Part shown: positions 1 through 9,029 of the stretch, one piece after another | Numbering within the stretch: position 1 is the stretch's first letter | Layout: each line of letters starts with the position of its first letter | NCBI GenBank assembly: GCA_963932145.1 | Contig: OZ010573.1 | Location: 22,857,565-22,921,564, forward strand | DNA: 64,000 nt | Reading direction: 5' to 3' | Origin: Acanthosepion lycidas | Taxonomy: Eukaryota; Mollusca; Cephalopoda; Sepiida; Sepiidae | Position numbers and translations under genes: made by a program | The notes under the pieces: generated by a model | Told to the model about the DNA's origin: nothing | Seen by the model: only the letters and a program-made list of their open reading frames with translations | The model's database searches: none

Positions 1-250
1 GCTATAGAACCCAGTCTGTCCTGCTATTTATATATATATATATGAATTCAAAAACTGCGGAGGGTCTTTTGGAGACCCTGTGGGTCGTAGTGAACAAGGT
101 CTCTGTATTCGTCCCTTCAAAAAGTGTGGATGGTCCTGCACGAAACCTTCACCCCTATAATCAAATCTCTTGTGCTGTTGTCGGGCTGTTGGATTCATGC
201 GAACTGATCTGCTTGGCTTTCATACGTCGAATTCGACGGGAGAGTCGAGA
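1..250. repeat. SINE-associated dispersed repeat, inverted arrangement
   Basis: The first 30 bases match the body of the tRNA-derived SINE seen at 25800-26098 and 36515-36815 (shared word GCTATAGAAC). After a short (TA)n the sequence switches to a 200-base block that is the reverse complement of 3560-3775 (shared words AGTGTGGATGGTCCTGCA and TTCGACGGGAGAGTC). The block is open in one frame for 90 codons, but that frame runs into (AT)n and resembles no family I know, so I treat it as repeat and not gene. The left end is cut by the window edge. Confidence 0.6.
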
Positions 251-251
<1 letters not shown>

Positions 252-285
<34 letters not shown>

Positions 286-311
286 GCGCGCACGCGTGTG
301 TGTGTGTGTGT
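252..311. repeat. (TA)n then (GT)n microsatellite
   Basis: About 31 bases of pure TA followed, after a short CpG-rich bridge, by about 16 bases of GT. Confidence 0.95.
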
Positions 312-387
312 TAAATTTCTATATATATTGTTAATATATTATATATGAGCTCAATATCAGTGATGGAGCTAACATGCATAGTTGTAT

Positions 388-453
388 TGATGTGAGTTTG
401 TCACACCCTAGCGATCGTCAGACAAGAGCGTGAAGCCCAGGGTCACAAATTCA
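388..453. repeat. Fold-back of two hammerhead-like half motifs
   Basis: The left half read on the minus strand begins CTGACGATCGC, and the right half read on the plus strand is GCGTGAAGCCCAGGGTC followed by ACAAA. Together they match the complete motif at 19171-19212, but here the two halves sit in opposite orientations around a deletion. A self-cleaving fold is therefore broken. The arms GTGAGTTTGTCAC and GGGTCACAAATTCAC also pair with each other. Confidence 0.5.
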
Positions 454-455
454 CA

Positions 456-607
<152 letters not shown>

Positions 608-740
608 ATATTAGTGGTAAATATACATATATATGCAAAATCCACAGGTGCATATATACACATGTATATTTTAGAATAAAAAAATTTCCGAGAGGATAAA
701 ATCCAGGTAGAACTCAATGTCCAGGACAGAGTAAGGATAC

Positions 741-888
741 AATAAAAAGGCTTAAACACTAATATTCCATGGTCATAATTTATTCCATTGGAATCGTAAA
801 TACGATCCAATTCATCAGACCTACAAATTATATTTACGATTCCAATGGAATAAATTATGACCCTGGAATATTAGTGTTTAAGCCTTTT

Positions 889-893
<5 letters not shown>
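741..893. repeat. Near-perfect 63-bp inverted repeat
   Basis: Arms 741-803 and 831-893 are reverse complements with about one mismatch, separated by a 27-base spacer. The right arm abuts a (TA)n tract at 891-954. No transposase, target duplication or coding potential is visible. It looks like a small fold-back element or a recent hairpin-generated duplication. Confidence 0.85.

Positions 894-954
<61 letters not shown>
891..954. repeat. (TA)n microsatellite
   Basis: Pure TA tract between the fold-back repeat and the mariner left end. It may have grown from the TA target site of that insertion. Confidence 0.95.
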
Positions 955-955
<1 letters not shown>

Positions 956-956
<1 letters not shown>

Positions 957-2128
957 GAGGGTCGTTCAAAAAGTTCTAAGCCTCACCCATTAGGATTTGG
1001 AGAAACAAGACAGTTTTTCACTATTTTTCACTATAGTTCCCCCCCTGGTTCACTGATGCTTAAGCATTGCAATCTCATCACAGAAGAAGGTGACGTCCTG
1101 GTCCTCCAAAAACTCTTCCACAGCACATAAGATATCTTCACGGTTTTTAAAATGGTGGCCACGCAGGTTGGGTTTCAGTTGAAGAAACAGGAAGAAATCA
1201 GATGGAGCTAAGTCTGGTGAGTAAGAGGGATGGGCTAGAAATTCAGTTGTCTGCTTCAGCTACTGCAACCAGAGCAGTGTGAATGGACACTAACCTGGAA
1301 CAGGAGCACACCAGACCCCCGCTTTCGTCTGCGTTTCGACTTGATTGCTTCTTTCCTTAATTATGTTGTTATGTCCATTAATAGTTTTTTTTCCCTTCAT
1401 AAAAAAAAAAGAAAAAAAAAACAGAGATCATCACATTGCCAACCAATGCTATCTGATTGAACTTCTTCGAGAATAGAGAACCAAAGTGTTTCTACTCTTT
1501 GCTTTGAATCCAGATTTCATCTTAAGTTACTAATCTGTGGTGGAAATTCTCAGGATCAGCCAGGAAGTGAATTAGAAGTGTCCTGGAAATGTCAACCATT
1601 TTCATCTTCTGCTCTGGTGCCAGCATTCTCGGGACCTATCTTGCAGACAGCTTGCTCATCACCAAGATCTCAGTTAAAACAGTATGAACCGAATGAGAAC
1701 TAATATCTGTTGGACAGTAATACGTCTATCATCAAAATCATGCAGTGAATGGCATCAATTTGTTTATCAGTTGTTGAGTTTTTGAGACGACTCGACCGAG
1801 GATTATCTGTGCTGACGCTACCCCACTTGAATTCCGCAGCCCACATTTCACAAATGAATATGAAGGACGGTGTGTGTTTGTACTATGTTCTCGTGAATTT
1901 CTTTGTGTGTCATACCTTTTTTTGCAGATACTTTAGCTCGGGCCTCTGTTTTGTCCATTTTTAGATTTGTTGTATACCTCTCACCTCTCTATGGGCAGCA
2001 CAGAAATTAAGACATGAATCTGAATTAGTTTTTTCTAGTTTTATAAGTGATAGTATGTTGCTGCCATAACAAAAATGTTCAGTTATGTCTCTTCCTTCTG
2101 GGTGAGGCTTAGAACGTTTGAACAGGCG
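956..2128 (-). mobile_element. Mariner-like element (DD34D), dead
   Basis: The ends are terminal inverted repeats of about 30 bp (left GTTCAAAAAGTTCTAAGCCT; right, reversed, GTTCAAACGTTCTAAGCCT), and TA flanks both sides. The length, about 1.17 kb, is slightly under a full mariner. Read on the minus strand, the middle encodes mariner pieces in order. KMVDISRTLL and HFLADPENFH followed by DEIW (around 1595-1480) are the core before and around a catalytic Asp. IHTALVAV (around 1290) is the Asn-Ala-x-x-His-Thr motif region. HPSYSPDLAPSDFF (around 1230-1190) is the mariner signature around the last catalytic Asp, and EEFLEDQDV leads to the C-terminus. Several stops, a frameshift at 1250 and an A-rich insertion at 1400-1420 show it is a pseudogene. 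The family is certain; the subfamily is not. Confidence 0.9.
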
Positions 2129-2130
2129 TA

Positions 2131-2421
2131 TATAAAAATCATATCTGCCTGTTCACGATATGAAAAGACTGGCATTGTCAAACGGAACACTTCTCAGTTA
2201 AATCACTACTACACACGTTAAACGTTGAAGACAGACTACCCACAAATGTACACGAATGACAAATGTAACCTAGTCTATATAGCAACACGGCGTCATCTAC
2301 TGTAAACTTAATAACTCAAAACGAAGGATTTCCGGACATAAGTTTATAACGATTTGTCCTTTGTTTTGTAAGAGAAACCGGACCCAAAAATTTGTAAAAG
2401 CATTTTTACTACACCCTTTAT
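2131..2421. other. No recognisable feature
   Basis: AT-rich sequence between the mariner and the palindromic repeat. I see no family similarity or conserved motif. Confidence 0.5.
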
Positions 2422-2627
2422 GCATATATATATATATATATATATATATGGAATTCTATATTTATGGGTAGAAGTGGTCAATATCAGAGATAGAGCGTAT
2501 GTAAATATAAAGGCGGACACTGAGGGCAACACCGAGCGGCGACAGTCTGTTTCAAACGAAGGCCTGAATATTGCGTTCGAGTATGAAACAGACTGTCGCC
2601 ACTCGATGTTGGTTTCAGCGTCCACTT

Positions 2628-2697
<70 letters not shown>
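2422..2697. repeat. Palindromic dispersed repeat with hammerhead-like core, microsatellite-flanked
   Basis: Arms 2511-2554 and 2584-2628 are inverted copies sharing GCGACAGTCTGTTTCA. The unit is bounded by (TA)n at 2422-2450, (CA)n at 2629-2660 and (TA)n at 2661-2697. The left part (ATATCAGAGATAGAGCGTAT) also occurs at 57270-57290, and reversed at 46875-46905 and 53360-53380, so this is a dispersed family. Its hammerhead-like core is described separately. Confidence 0.75.
2561..2600 (+). ncRNA. Hammerhead-like motif, core mutated
   Basis: Helix I is GGC/GCC and the core reads CTGAATA where CUGANGA is expected, so G8 is replaced by U. Helix II is TGC/GTA, then GAA, then helix III ACA-GAC-TGT, then C17 at 2597. 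This is the same plan as 57331-57375, but G8 takes part in catalysis, so it is probably inactive. Confidence 0.5.
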
Positions 2698-2700
<3 letters not shown>

Positions 2701-2866
2701 CTGATTTATATTAGTCCACCTGTATTTGTGAGTGTCTGTGTTGAAAGGATGTTCGTGTGTAAAATAAAACACCTAAAAGCTCAATGTAGATTCCATTTGT
2801 ATTTTTAAGAATTAAATTATATTCGGAGTAAATATAAATTTGTTGCCTTCTTAAGCTTAAAGTTTA

Positions 2867-2914
<48 letters not shown>
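2867..2914. repeat. (GATA)n microsatellite
   Basis: About 12 GATA units. The flanks, 2700-2866 and 2915-3540, hold only short low-complexity GATA-like words and no recognisable gene. Confidence 0.95.
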
Positions 2915-3544
2915 AAACAGATTCAAATACGAACAGGCTGAAATTGATAGCTTGAGAAAGATGGACTAACTGAGATAGATAGGTATATAAAGAGTAAGGT
3001 GAGAGAAACAAAGAGTAAGAAACTAAGGTCAATAAATATAATAGATCAAACTGTGATAGGCCGTCAGGAATAAGTCTATAACACTCTTTACAAAATGAAG
3101 GTTTTCTTTCTTTTCGAGCGCTAGGCCAGATAACTGACAATCCATAGGTGTTTTGAACAGTGACTTTATTTTCCTAAGTTTCTACCACACGGTCGGAAGT
3201 GTCAGCTTTGAATTAGCTTTTAGTTCTTTGTGTTCACCTCAAAAACAATAATCCCCTCACCATGATCTCTTCTTTTGGATAGCAGCCCCCAACTGGTGTT
3301 GTTCTTTCAAGAATCACAGCCTTCGTGTTCTCTAAATATTTGGATTTGGTCTGTCGCGTTGATATTAAGTAGCAAGAATAAATATGTAACTTGTCGAAAA
3401 AAGATAGAAAAGGTTTGGTAGGCCAAAGATACGATCGTCTTTTGTGGAACAAATGTTCTCGATTTGATATGTATATAATGTATGAATAATGTATAATGAA
3501 TAATATATAATGTGTGTGTATAATGTATTAATCTGTATGTAAGA

Positions 3545-3923
3545 GGACATATGTTTCATATATATGATTGACTCTCCCGTCGAGATTCGACGTATGAGGG
3601 TCAAGCAGATCAGTTTCCAGGAAACCGACAGCCCGACACCGGCACATGAGATTTGATTATAGTGGTGAAGTCCTCGTGCAGGACCATCCACACTTTTTGA
3701 AGGGACGAATACAGAGACCTGGTGCACCGAATGCCACAAGGTTCCCAAACGACCCTCCGCAGGTTTTGAATTCAGAGTTGTCCTTCTCCTAGACCAGTTG
3801 CCATCCAAGGCTATAGAATCTCCTGCTATTTTACTTGGAGGGAGAAGAATAGGATTCATACCTTTCCCAAGGGTATTAGCACGTAAGTGAATGTAATGGA
3901 TTCGACTGGAATTCGAACTATAT
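3545..3923 (-). mobile_element. tRNA-derived SINE copy with long alternative tail
   Basis: Bases 3795-3921 match the SINE at 36640-36765 (CTATAGAA, GGATTCATACCTTTCCC, ATTCGACTGGAATTCGAAC). The reverse complement of the last word, GTTCGAATTCC, is a good pol III box B, which places the tRNA-like head on the minus strand. The rest of the head is cut off at (TA)n. Instead of the usual tail it continues into a 230-base block, 3545-3780, repeated inverted at 42-250. This could be a SINE subfamily or a SINE joined to another repeat. Confidence 0.65.
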
Positions 3924-4096
3924 ATATATTTTTCTTCATACTGTCGGATCTATATCCATATATTTGCTTACATATATATATATATATATATACTGTCGGA
4001 TCTATATCCATATATTTGCTTACATATATATATATATATATATATGTAAGCAAATATATGGATATAGATCCGACAGTATGAAGAAAAATATACGGA
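3924..4096. repeat. Direct plus inverted triplicate repeat around (TA)n
   Basis: A 30-base word starting ACTGTCGGATC and ending TTTGCTTACA occurs in direct orientation at 3940-3972 and 3992-4024, and inverted at 4044-4079. The copies are separated by two (TA)n tracts. The outer copies with their flanks form a hairpin of about 45 bp. Confidence 0.85.
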
Positions 4097-4142
4097 AAAA
4101 ACAAACAAAAATCCTTATATGCAATTATGCTGTTTTAATGTT

Positions 4143-4194
4143 AATATGTCAACGTCGGACGTTTCGGTCTAATAAACCATCTTCAGGACATATT
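4143..4194 (-). ncRNA. Type I hammerhead ribozyme candidate
   Basis: On the minus strand all core parts are present. Helix I is AATATGTC with GACATATT, eight perfect pairs (4187-4194 with 4143-4150). The core is CUGAAGA at 4180-4186. Helix II is GGT/ACC with a seven- to eight-base loop and one unpaired U before it. GAA lies at 4163-4165. Helix III is ACGT/ACGT closed by CCG. Residue 17 is U at 4151, so predicted cleavage lies between 4151 and 4150 on that strand. The H17 = U choice is allowed but is usually slower than C. What is known: hammerheads with this core occur in Penelope-like elements and small retroelements. That this one cleaves is inference. Confidence 0.7.
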
Positions 4195-4261
4195 CATAAA
4201 ATATAATTAACATTATCAATTGAACATGACAAAGTTTGGATAGTCTTGTTCTTATGTCCAT

Positions 4262-4320
4262 CGTCTTTGCATTTAGCATGAAACAGTCTGTCGCCTCTGA
4301 GTTTTGACTTCAATTTTCTC
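4262..4320 (+). repeat. Remnant of the GCGACAG repeat, hammerhead 3' half
   Basis: It contains TTTGCATTTAGCATGAAAC followed by AGTCTGTCGCCTCTGAG. This equals helix II, GAA, helix III (ACA-GTC-TGT) and a GUC cleavage site of the 57331-57375 motif. The CUGACGA strand upstream is scrambled, so the fold is incomplete. Confidence 0.6.

Positions 4321-4322
<2 letters not shown>

Positions 4323-4393
<71 letters not shown>
4323..4393. repeat. (TA)n microsatellite
   Basis: About 70 bases of uninterrupted TA. Confidence 0.97.
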
Positions 4394-4395
<2 letters not shown>

Positions 4396-4720
4396 GTGTA
4401 TTTAGGCAGCATCTTTTCATTCATACACGTTTCATTAAATAATATAGACAAGCGTTGTCTATTTATTTTATGTAATTTTTTTTCGTAACTTCTGATAAGT
4501 TTAATAACATTATCGTTGAAAGAAGAAAGAAATTTCCCAGTAGTGATACATATTTTTTTAAAACAATCTAAGCTTTCGGCTTACTTAAGCCATTATCAAA
4601 GATGTCAATTACAACATACTAAACAATATACGGACACGACAGCTTCTGTTAACAATTATAGACATTTACATAAAATAAATAGACAACACTTGTCTATATT
4701 ATTTAATGAAACGTGCATGA

Positions 4721-4738
<18 letters not shown>
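4394..4738. repeat. Fold-back element with hammerhead-like centre
   Basis: Arms 4422-4475 and 4666-4720 are inverted copies (shared ACAAGCGTTGTCTATTTATT against AATAAATAGACAACACTTGT) around a 190-base centre. A third partial copy lies at 46540-46610. The centre holds the minus-strand hammerhead-like motif at 4566-4603. It is flanked by (TA)n on both sides and (GT)n at 4739-4760. Confidence 0.75.
4566..4603 (-). ncRNA. Hammerhead-like motif with minimal helix III
   Basis: Minus strand: helix I ATCT/AGAT, core TTGATAA (C3 to U and G8 to A), helix II GGCTTA/TAAGCC with a two-base loop, GAA, then AGCT as a loopless two-pair helix III, then U17. Two core substitutions make self-cleavage unlikely. 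Very short helix III is known in retroelement hammerheads that work as dimers. Confidence 0.45.
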
Positions 4739-4752
<14 letters not shown>

Positions 4753-4946
4753 GTGTGTGTGCATAATTTAAATAAAGTATAATGGGCATATGTAGCTGTA
4801 TATCATAAAAATTTTATGCAAATTTATTTTTTCCTACACCATTTTTAATATTATTTTTCAGAGAATTGTAAATAATAGTAATGATAATAATCTTCAAATA
4901 GGTGGGTTTTCTTTAAATAATGTTATCAACTCTTAAGTGGATATGC

Positions 4947-5079
4947 TACAAAGACACACCGGAGAAAAATAGCTCAATAAGTTTGGTCACTGTTCACCAG
5001 GAATTTATTTAGAAATATTAAGGCTCCTGACATTTAATATGACCTTGAGCTATTTCTCGCCGGTGTGTCTTACTTTGTA
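4947..5079. repeat. Inverted repeat, 31-bp arms
   Basis: Arms 4947-4978 and 5045-5079 share AGACACACCGG and reversed CCGGTGTGTCT, with small indels. The words TTGGTCACTGTTCACC (around 4993) and TTGGTGACAGTTCACC (around 5460) are near-copies, so the 5000-5480 block may be bounded by a direct repeat. Confidence 0.7.
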
Positions 5080-5085
5080 CTTTAT

Positions 5086-5475
5086 TTAAATTATAGCCTC
5101 TGACATGAGAGACTTTGAGGTATTAAGTACTATTTTGCATTTAGCATTATGATTGCTTTGCTGAGGTTCTCCTGTTTCCCAGGCTATCGAACACTTTCTA
5201 GCCACGTTATTTTTTTCTACTGTTTGCTTCGATGTTTTTTCTTTCCTCAAATAATGACGATTCTTCAGCATTTCTATGTTGGCCTTATGGTCGTATATCC
5301 CCACAGAGATTTTAGTTCGTGTGCGAATGTATGAACACATGAGCTGCACTCGCTGTAATATCTTGAACGTTCTGTGAGGGTATAAAGTACCCATATTCGC
5401 AAATAACTGTTGCCGACTACCTGAGGAGTACGTGAAAACGCATGAAGCTTTTAGTTGTGGTTGGTGACAGTTCAC
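5086..5475 (-). other. 129-codon open frame of unknown meaning
   Basis: A minus-strand frame stays open for 129 codons and is Lys- and Asn-containing, with no low-complexity repeat. I recognise no domain. It sits between repeats, has no visible promoter, and 390 bases can stay open by chance in this composition. It could be the edge of an unknown transposon protein. I would not call it a gene. Confidence 0.2.
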
Positions 5476-5488
5476 CGGGAATATATTT

Positions 5489-5493
5489 AGATG

Positions 5494-5533
<40 letters not shown>
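5489..5533. repeat. (GATA)n microsatellite
   Basis: About 11 GATA units. Confidence 0.95.
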
Positions 5534-6700
5534 TTGTATGCGTGTGTTTTAGCCCCAATTCCTAATTGCTTTCTGTATGATATCAGAGAAACTAGGTGAA
5601 GAATTGACCTGAGATCAACTCCCAGCTGCAGATGATTTCCAAGCGGGGGAAAAAACTGTATTACACGCAGATAAGCACACGCTGCAGTGAGGAGACGGGC
5701 GGCCTTATAGACACAAAAAGCGGGAATGTAAAGTCCACATTTCCGATGAATGGCTCCGGGGCTGCACGGCTACACACATGTGTGCGCGCACGAACAAAGA
5801 ATTAATCTGAACCCCTAATCCATTATATATCTATGGATATCATAAATATATATTCATTATATAGCATATCTATTGGGACCCATAGTAGATTCGTGGATTA
5901 TTTCCTAATTATCTATTTTATGGCAAACCCTACTTTAAGAAACAATTAAAATAAGCCTAAAGCCGGCCATCGAAATTTGCCGATTTATTTAGCATTTCTG
6001 ATTATACACACATTAATTATATCCGTATTAATTAAATGTGCATTTATTAATTGGTTGTTTTGACAACAATACTCAAGATCTGCATGACACCAACCGCTAA
6101 CAGTTTGTAATTATTTGAAACTATTTTTCGCCCTGATTTGTACGAACAAAGAAACTAAAATAAACATTAAATCACAGTTAAAAACACTTACCTAATTTGA
6201 AACACTGTCTATGTCACTTGACGATTGAAAGTGTCAACATTGACGCTTTCAAATCAAATCACATCGGTTCAACGAACTTCTCTGTGTTTGAGAATTAATT
6301 ACGTCAATGTCTTAACAGTTTTCGTAACAGAATATGGCCGGGAAAAGTGTGAAAGGTTTGTTCGAATATTTCATGCCCACTCATGTATGAATTTTCTTAA
6401 TGCTTCCATCTTGAATAAAAATTATTTGTTGGCTTTTCATTCGTTGCAGTGATTCTCAAGGCTCAATCCTCACGTGGTTTAGTTTTTGCTTTTTTATTTG
6501 GGATGGAATTTCTAAAGACCAAATTTGTTCTTATAGTTTATTAATGAGCTGTGAAATTTGTTAAAAATTAAATAAACAGTATATTTTGTAACGGTTTATG
6601 ACGTACCCTTTCATAAATTACCTCCAAATTATATACATTTAATATCCTTAGCTTATGAAATTATCAATATCGTTGCTATATGATTGGAAACATAAATTTT
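5534..6700. other. No recognisable gene; one moderately GC-rich patch
   Basis: The patch 5580-5830 is richer in CpG and GC than its surroundings, but shows no codon structure, tRNA-like boxes or inverted repeat that I can support. The rest is AT-rich. Confidence 0.4.
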
Positions 6701-6707
6701 CAATATT

Positions 6708-6950
6708 TATATTATTATCCTCGTCTTTGTTGTTATTATCACAACGTTTCGAGTGTTGTATCTTCCGATTTTCATTTGGTAACGTTCAGGGAATTTCATA
6801 CTGAACACTCTGTTTAACGAGAACAGTCCATCCCTATTCGAAATTCAAAGTTAACTGAATCGACAAACGCCTTAAGAAGGCCGGAGAGCACAACGACCGA
6901 AACGTTGTGATAATAACAACAAGGATGGAGACAGCAGACCGAATGTAAAT
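6708..6950. mobile_element. SINE tail fold-back (no tRNA head)
   Basis: Left arm 6708-6770 (TTATTATCACAACGTTTCG) and right arm 6878-6935 (CGAAACGTTGTGATAATAA) are inverted copies of the 3' body of the SINE seen in fuller form at 17545-17850 and 43664-44095. The right arm has the CTTAAGAAGGCCGG...CGACCGAAACG core and ends with the CAGACCGAATGTAAATAA terminus. No box A or B is present. Confidence 0.7.
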
Positions 6951-7395
6951 AACGATAGCTCCTCATTCCAGAAATTCAGATAGAAACAATATTTCAACTA
7001 TAGATTTATCTGTTTTATGCTTAAGATTACACAAAAGAATTTGTAAAAATTCAGATAGAGTATATCTGTAAAAGTACAATATGAATAAAGACAAAAAGGA
7101 AAACTTATCTTAGCCGATGTTATTGAATAACATGGCGCTATGGATGGAAGCTGTCATATATAACATAAAAGAATGGAATCGTCTATTTATGTAAATAAGC
7201 GGATTTAAGCGGATTTGAGGAGAATTAGCATTAAGTCAATTGCTAAGTGTACCTTCGTGTAGTAAACCTTCGTTTTCATTACTTACCTACGAGATACATA
7301 ACTTCTCTATAAAGAAAAGTGTTATAGATGCAAAGTGCCGCTAAAGCTAGTTAAAATACTACAGCGTTCTGAGACTTCACCATATAAACTGACCA
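6951..7395. other. No recognisable feature
   Basis: AT-rich intergenic-like sequence. Confidence 0.4.
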
Positions 7396-7399
7396 CGCG

Positions 7400-7700
7400 A
7401 TTCAAGCCAATAGACCAGACGACATAATAATAAAAGACTTCACAAAACCTAACTGTTATCTCATAGGCAAGTTTAGTTTTATCTGATAAAACCATCTCAG
7501 CAAAAGAATTGATAAAACCATCTCAGCAAAAGAATTGAAAAAACTTTTAAAATATAAGGATATGGAAATATGAAATGCAACAATTTGACATTTAAATACA
7601 ACTACTGTTCCAGTAAAAATAGGTGCACAAGGAATAATTAAAAAGAATACTGAAAATATCAGGAAGTGCCTCACATTCAAAGATACAAGAGACTGTCTTT
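7400..7700 (+). pseudogene. R2-like LINE, 3' coding fragment 1
   Basis: Plus-strand translation around 7432-7700 gives DFTKPNCYLIG, then AKELKKLLKYKDMEI, then LNTTTVPVKIGAQGIIKKN. This is the conserved C-terminal end of an R2-type LINE protein (endonuclease region, then the K-K-L-x-K-Y-K-D-L-x-I-E-I and V-P-V-V-I-G-A-L-G motifs). A 27-base segment is duplicated in tandem at 7488-7537. Stops interrupt the frame. The same region recurs at 8186-8450 and 12450-12800. Confidence 0.75.
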
Positions 7701-7869
7701 GTTGTGGATTCCGTGATGAAATCCGGTCTCAAATGAATGACAAACGCAGGAATGAAATATAGCAAATAAATGTATTGACGTAATAATACAATTGGTAATA
7801 CGGTTAGTAGATCCAGAAATGCGGTTAGTAGCAATAATAATATATATACAGTCTGGGAAATTCAATATC

Positions 7870-8185
7870 GAAGTATGACTTCCTTCTGAGTCTACGTGCT
7901 CGCAACTGTGACTCCTACAAAACGGTTACCTCTCACTCTCTTACTCTCTCACTGTATCACTGGTCTCTCCACTCCCGGGTATTCACCGGCAGCAGTACAA
8001 GTACACAGCGGTCGAGTCCATTTGTATGAAAAAGGGGTGGACCCCTTAACAATCTTCATGTACACTGCTCCCATACGCAGAAAACTCTCTCAATGTAATA
8101 TGTTCAAGAACCTTCTAAGAAAAAAAAAACTAACTTTACCGCCAGATTCTTGGAAAAGAATTGGTAATGGATTGTATCAAGCAGC
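7870..8185. other. No recognisable feature
   Basis: A CT-rich patch (7920-7970) and otherwise unremarkable sequence between two R2-like fragments. Confidence 0.4.
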
Positions 8186-8585
8186 AAGTGAAGAAAACTG
8201 GAAATAATAAGAAGAAGACAAGAAATTCAGGAAGTTTATGCTTATTGACATAGCAGTATCATCTGAGAGAAACACCTCCATGAAAATTATCGAGAAATTG
8301 TCCAAATACAAGGACCTGAAGATCGAGATAAACTGATGTAGGGAATGAAGACTGAGACTGTCGTACCAATAGTAATCAGAGCTCTGGGCCTCATGAGAAA
8401 AGGAATGGACAATTATACTAAGTTTCTCAGGTATCATCAACATAAAAGTTGCCCATAAAATCGCCCTACTAGGAATATCCCATATATTAAGAAAAGTGAT
8501 ATCAATTAAATGACAATTCTTCTATTGGGCCTAAGGACAATAGTTTGAACCCGGCTCTACAGGATACAAAACAAGAAATATAAAA
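8186..8585 (+). pseudogene. R2-like LINE, 3' coding fragment 2
   Basis: Translation gives KFRKFMLIDIAVSSERN, then KIIEKLSKYKDLKIEI, then VVPIVIRALGLMRKGMD. The order matches fragment 1 and the near-full copy downstream. Stops lie after the IEI motif and in the tail. An (AAT)n tail follows at 8590-8629, as expected for the 3' end of such elements. Confidence 0.8.
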
Positions 8586-8588
8586 TAC

Positions 8589-8589
<1 letters not shown>

Positions 8590-8629
<40 letters not shown>

Positions 8630-8900
8630 CAGCAAGAAATTGGTGGAGGTGATCTACCCTATAAAAATTTGATTATTATCACTCCTATTAACGCCGTCAA
8701 GTCGAACATTTTAGCCTCTGGCCGATGCCAATTTGTGTTTGAGTTTCAATATGTAAGCTTTTTATTTATTTTTTAAATTGTATTTTAAGTCTGTTTTTGC
8801 TTTTCCTTTTCATTTAAATTTTGTTTTCCTTAATATTTTTTTATTTATTTTTTAATTTTTCCAGACTTCCAACGGAAGTTCCTGTAAATGAATTGCACTT
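8590..8900 (+). repeat. (AAT)n and probable LINE 3' tail
   Basis: About 13 AAT units at 8590-8629, then 270 bases starting CAGCAAGAAATTGG. After the near-full copy at 12833, the words CCGCAAGAAACTGG follow the same kind of AAT tract. This suggests the tract and what follows are linked parts of the element family. Confidence 0.5.
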
Positions 8901-8936
8901 TTTATCTAAATATAGTGTATCCTTGTCGATGTGTGC

Positions 8937-8967
8937 ATATATATATGTGTAAATATATATATATATA

Positions 8968-9019
<52 letters not shown>
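8937..9019. repeat. (TA)n and (GT)n microsatellite
   Basis: TA at 8937-8968, then about 50 bases of GT. Confidence 0.95.
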
Positions 9020-9021
<2 letters not shown>

Positions 9022-9029
9022 CTTTAGAA

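Noticed and set aside
809..870. CTGATGA followed by a strong hairpin on the minus strand (another hammerhead?)
   Set aside because: No GAAA follows the hairpin in the right place; it is part of the 741-893 inverted repeat.
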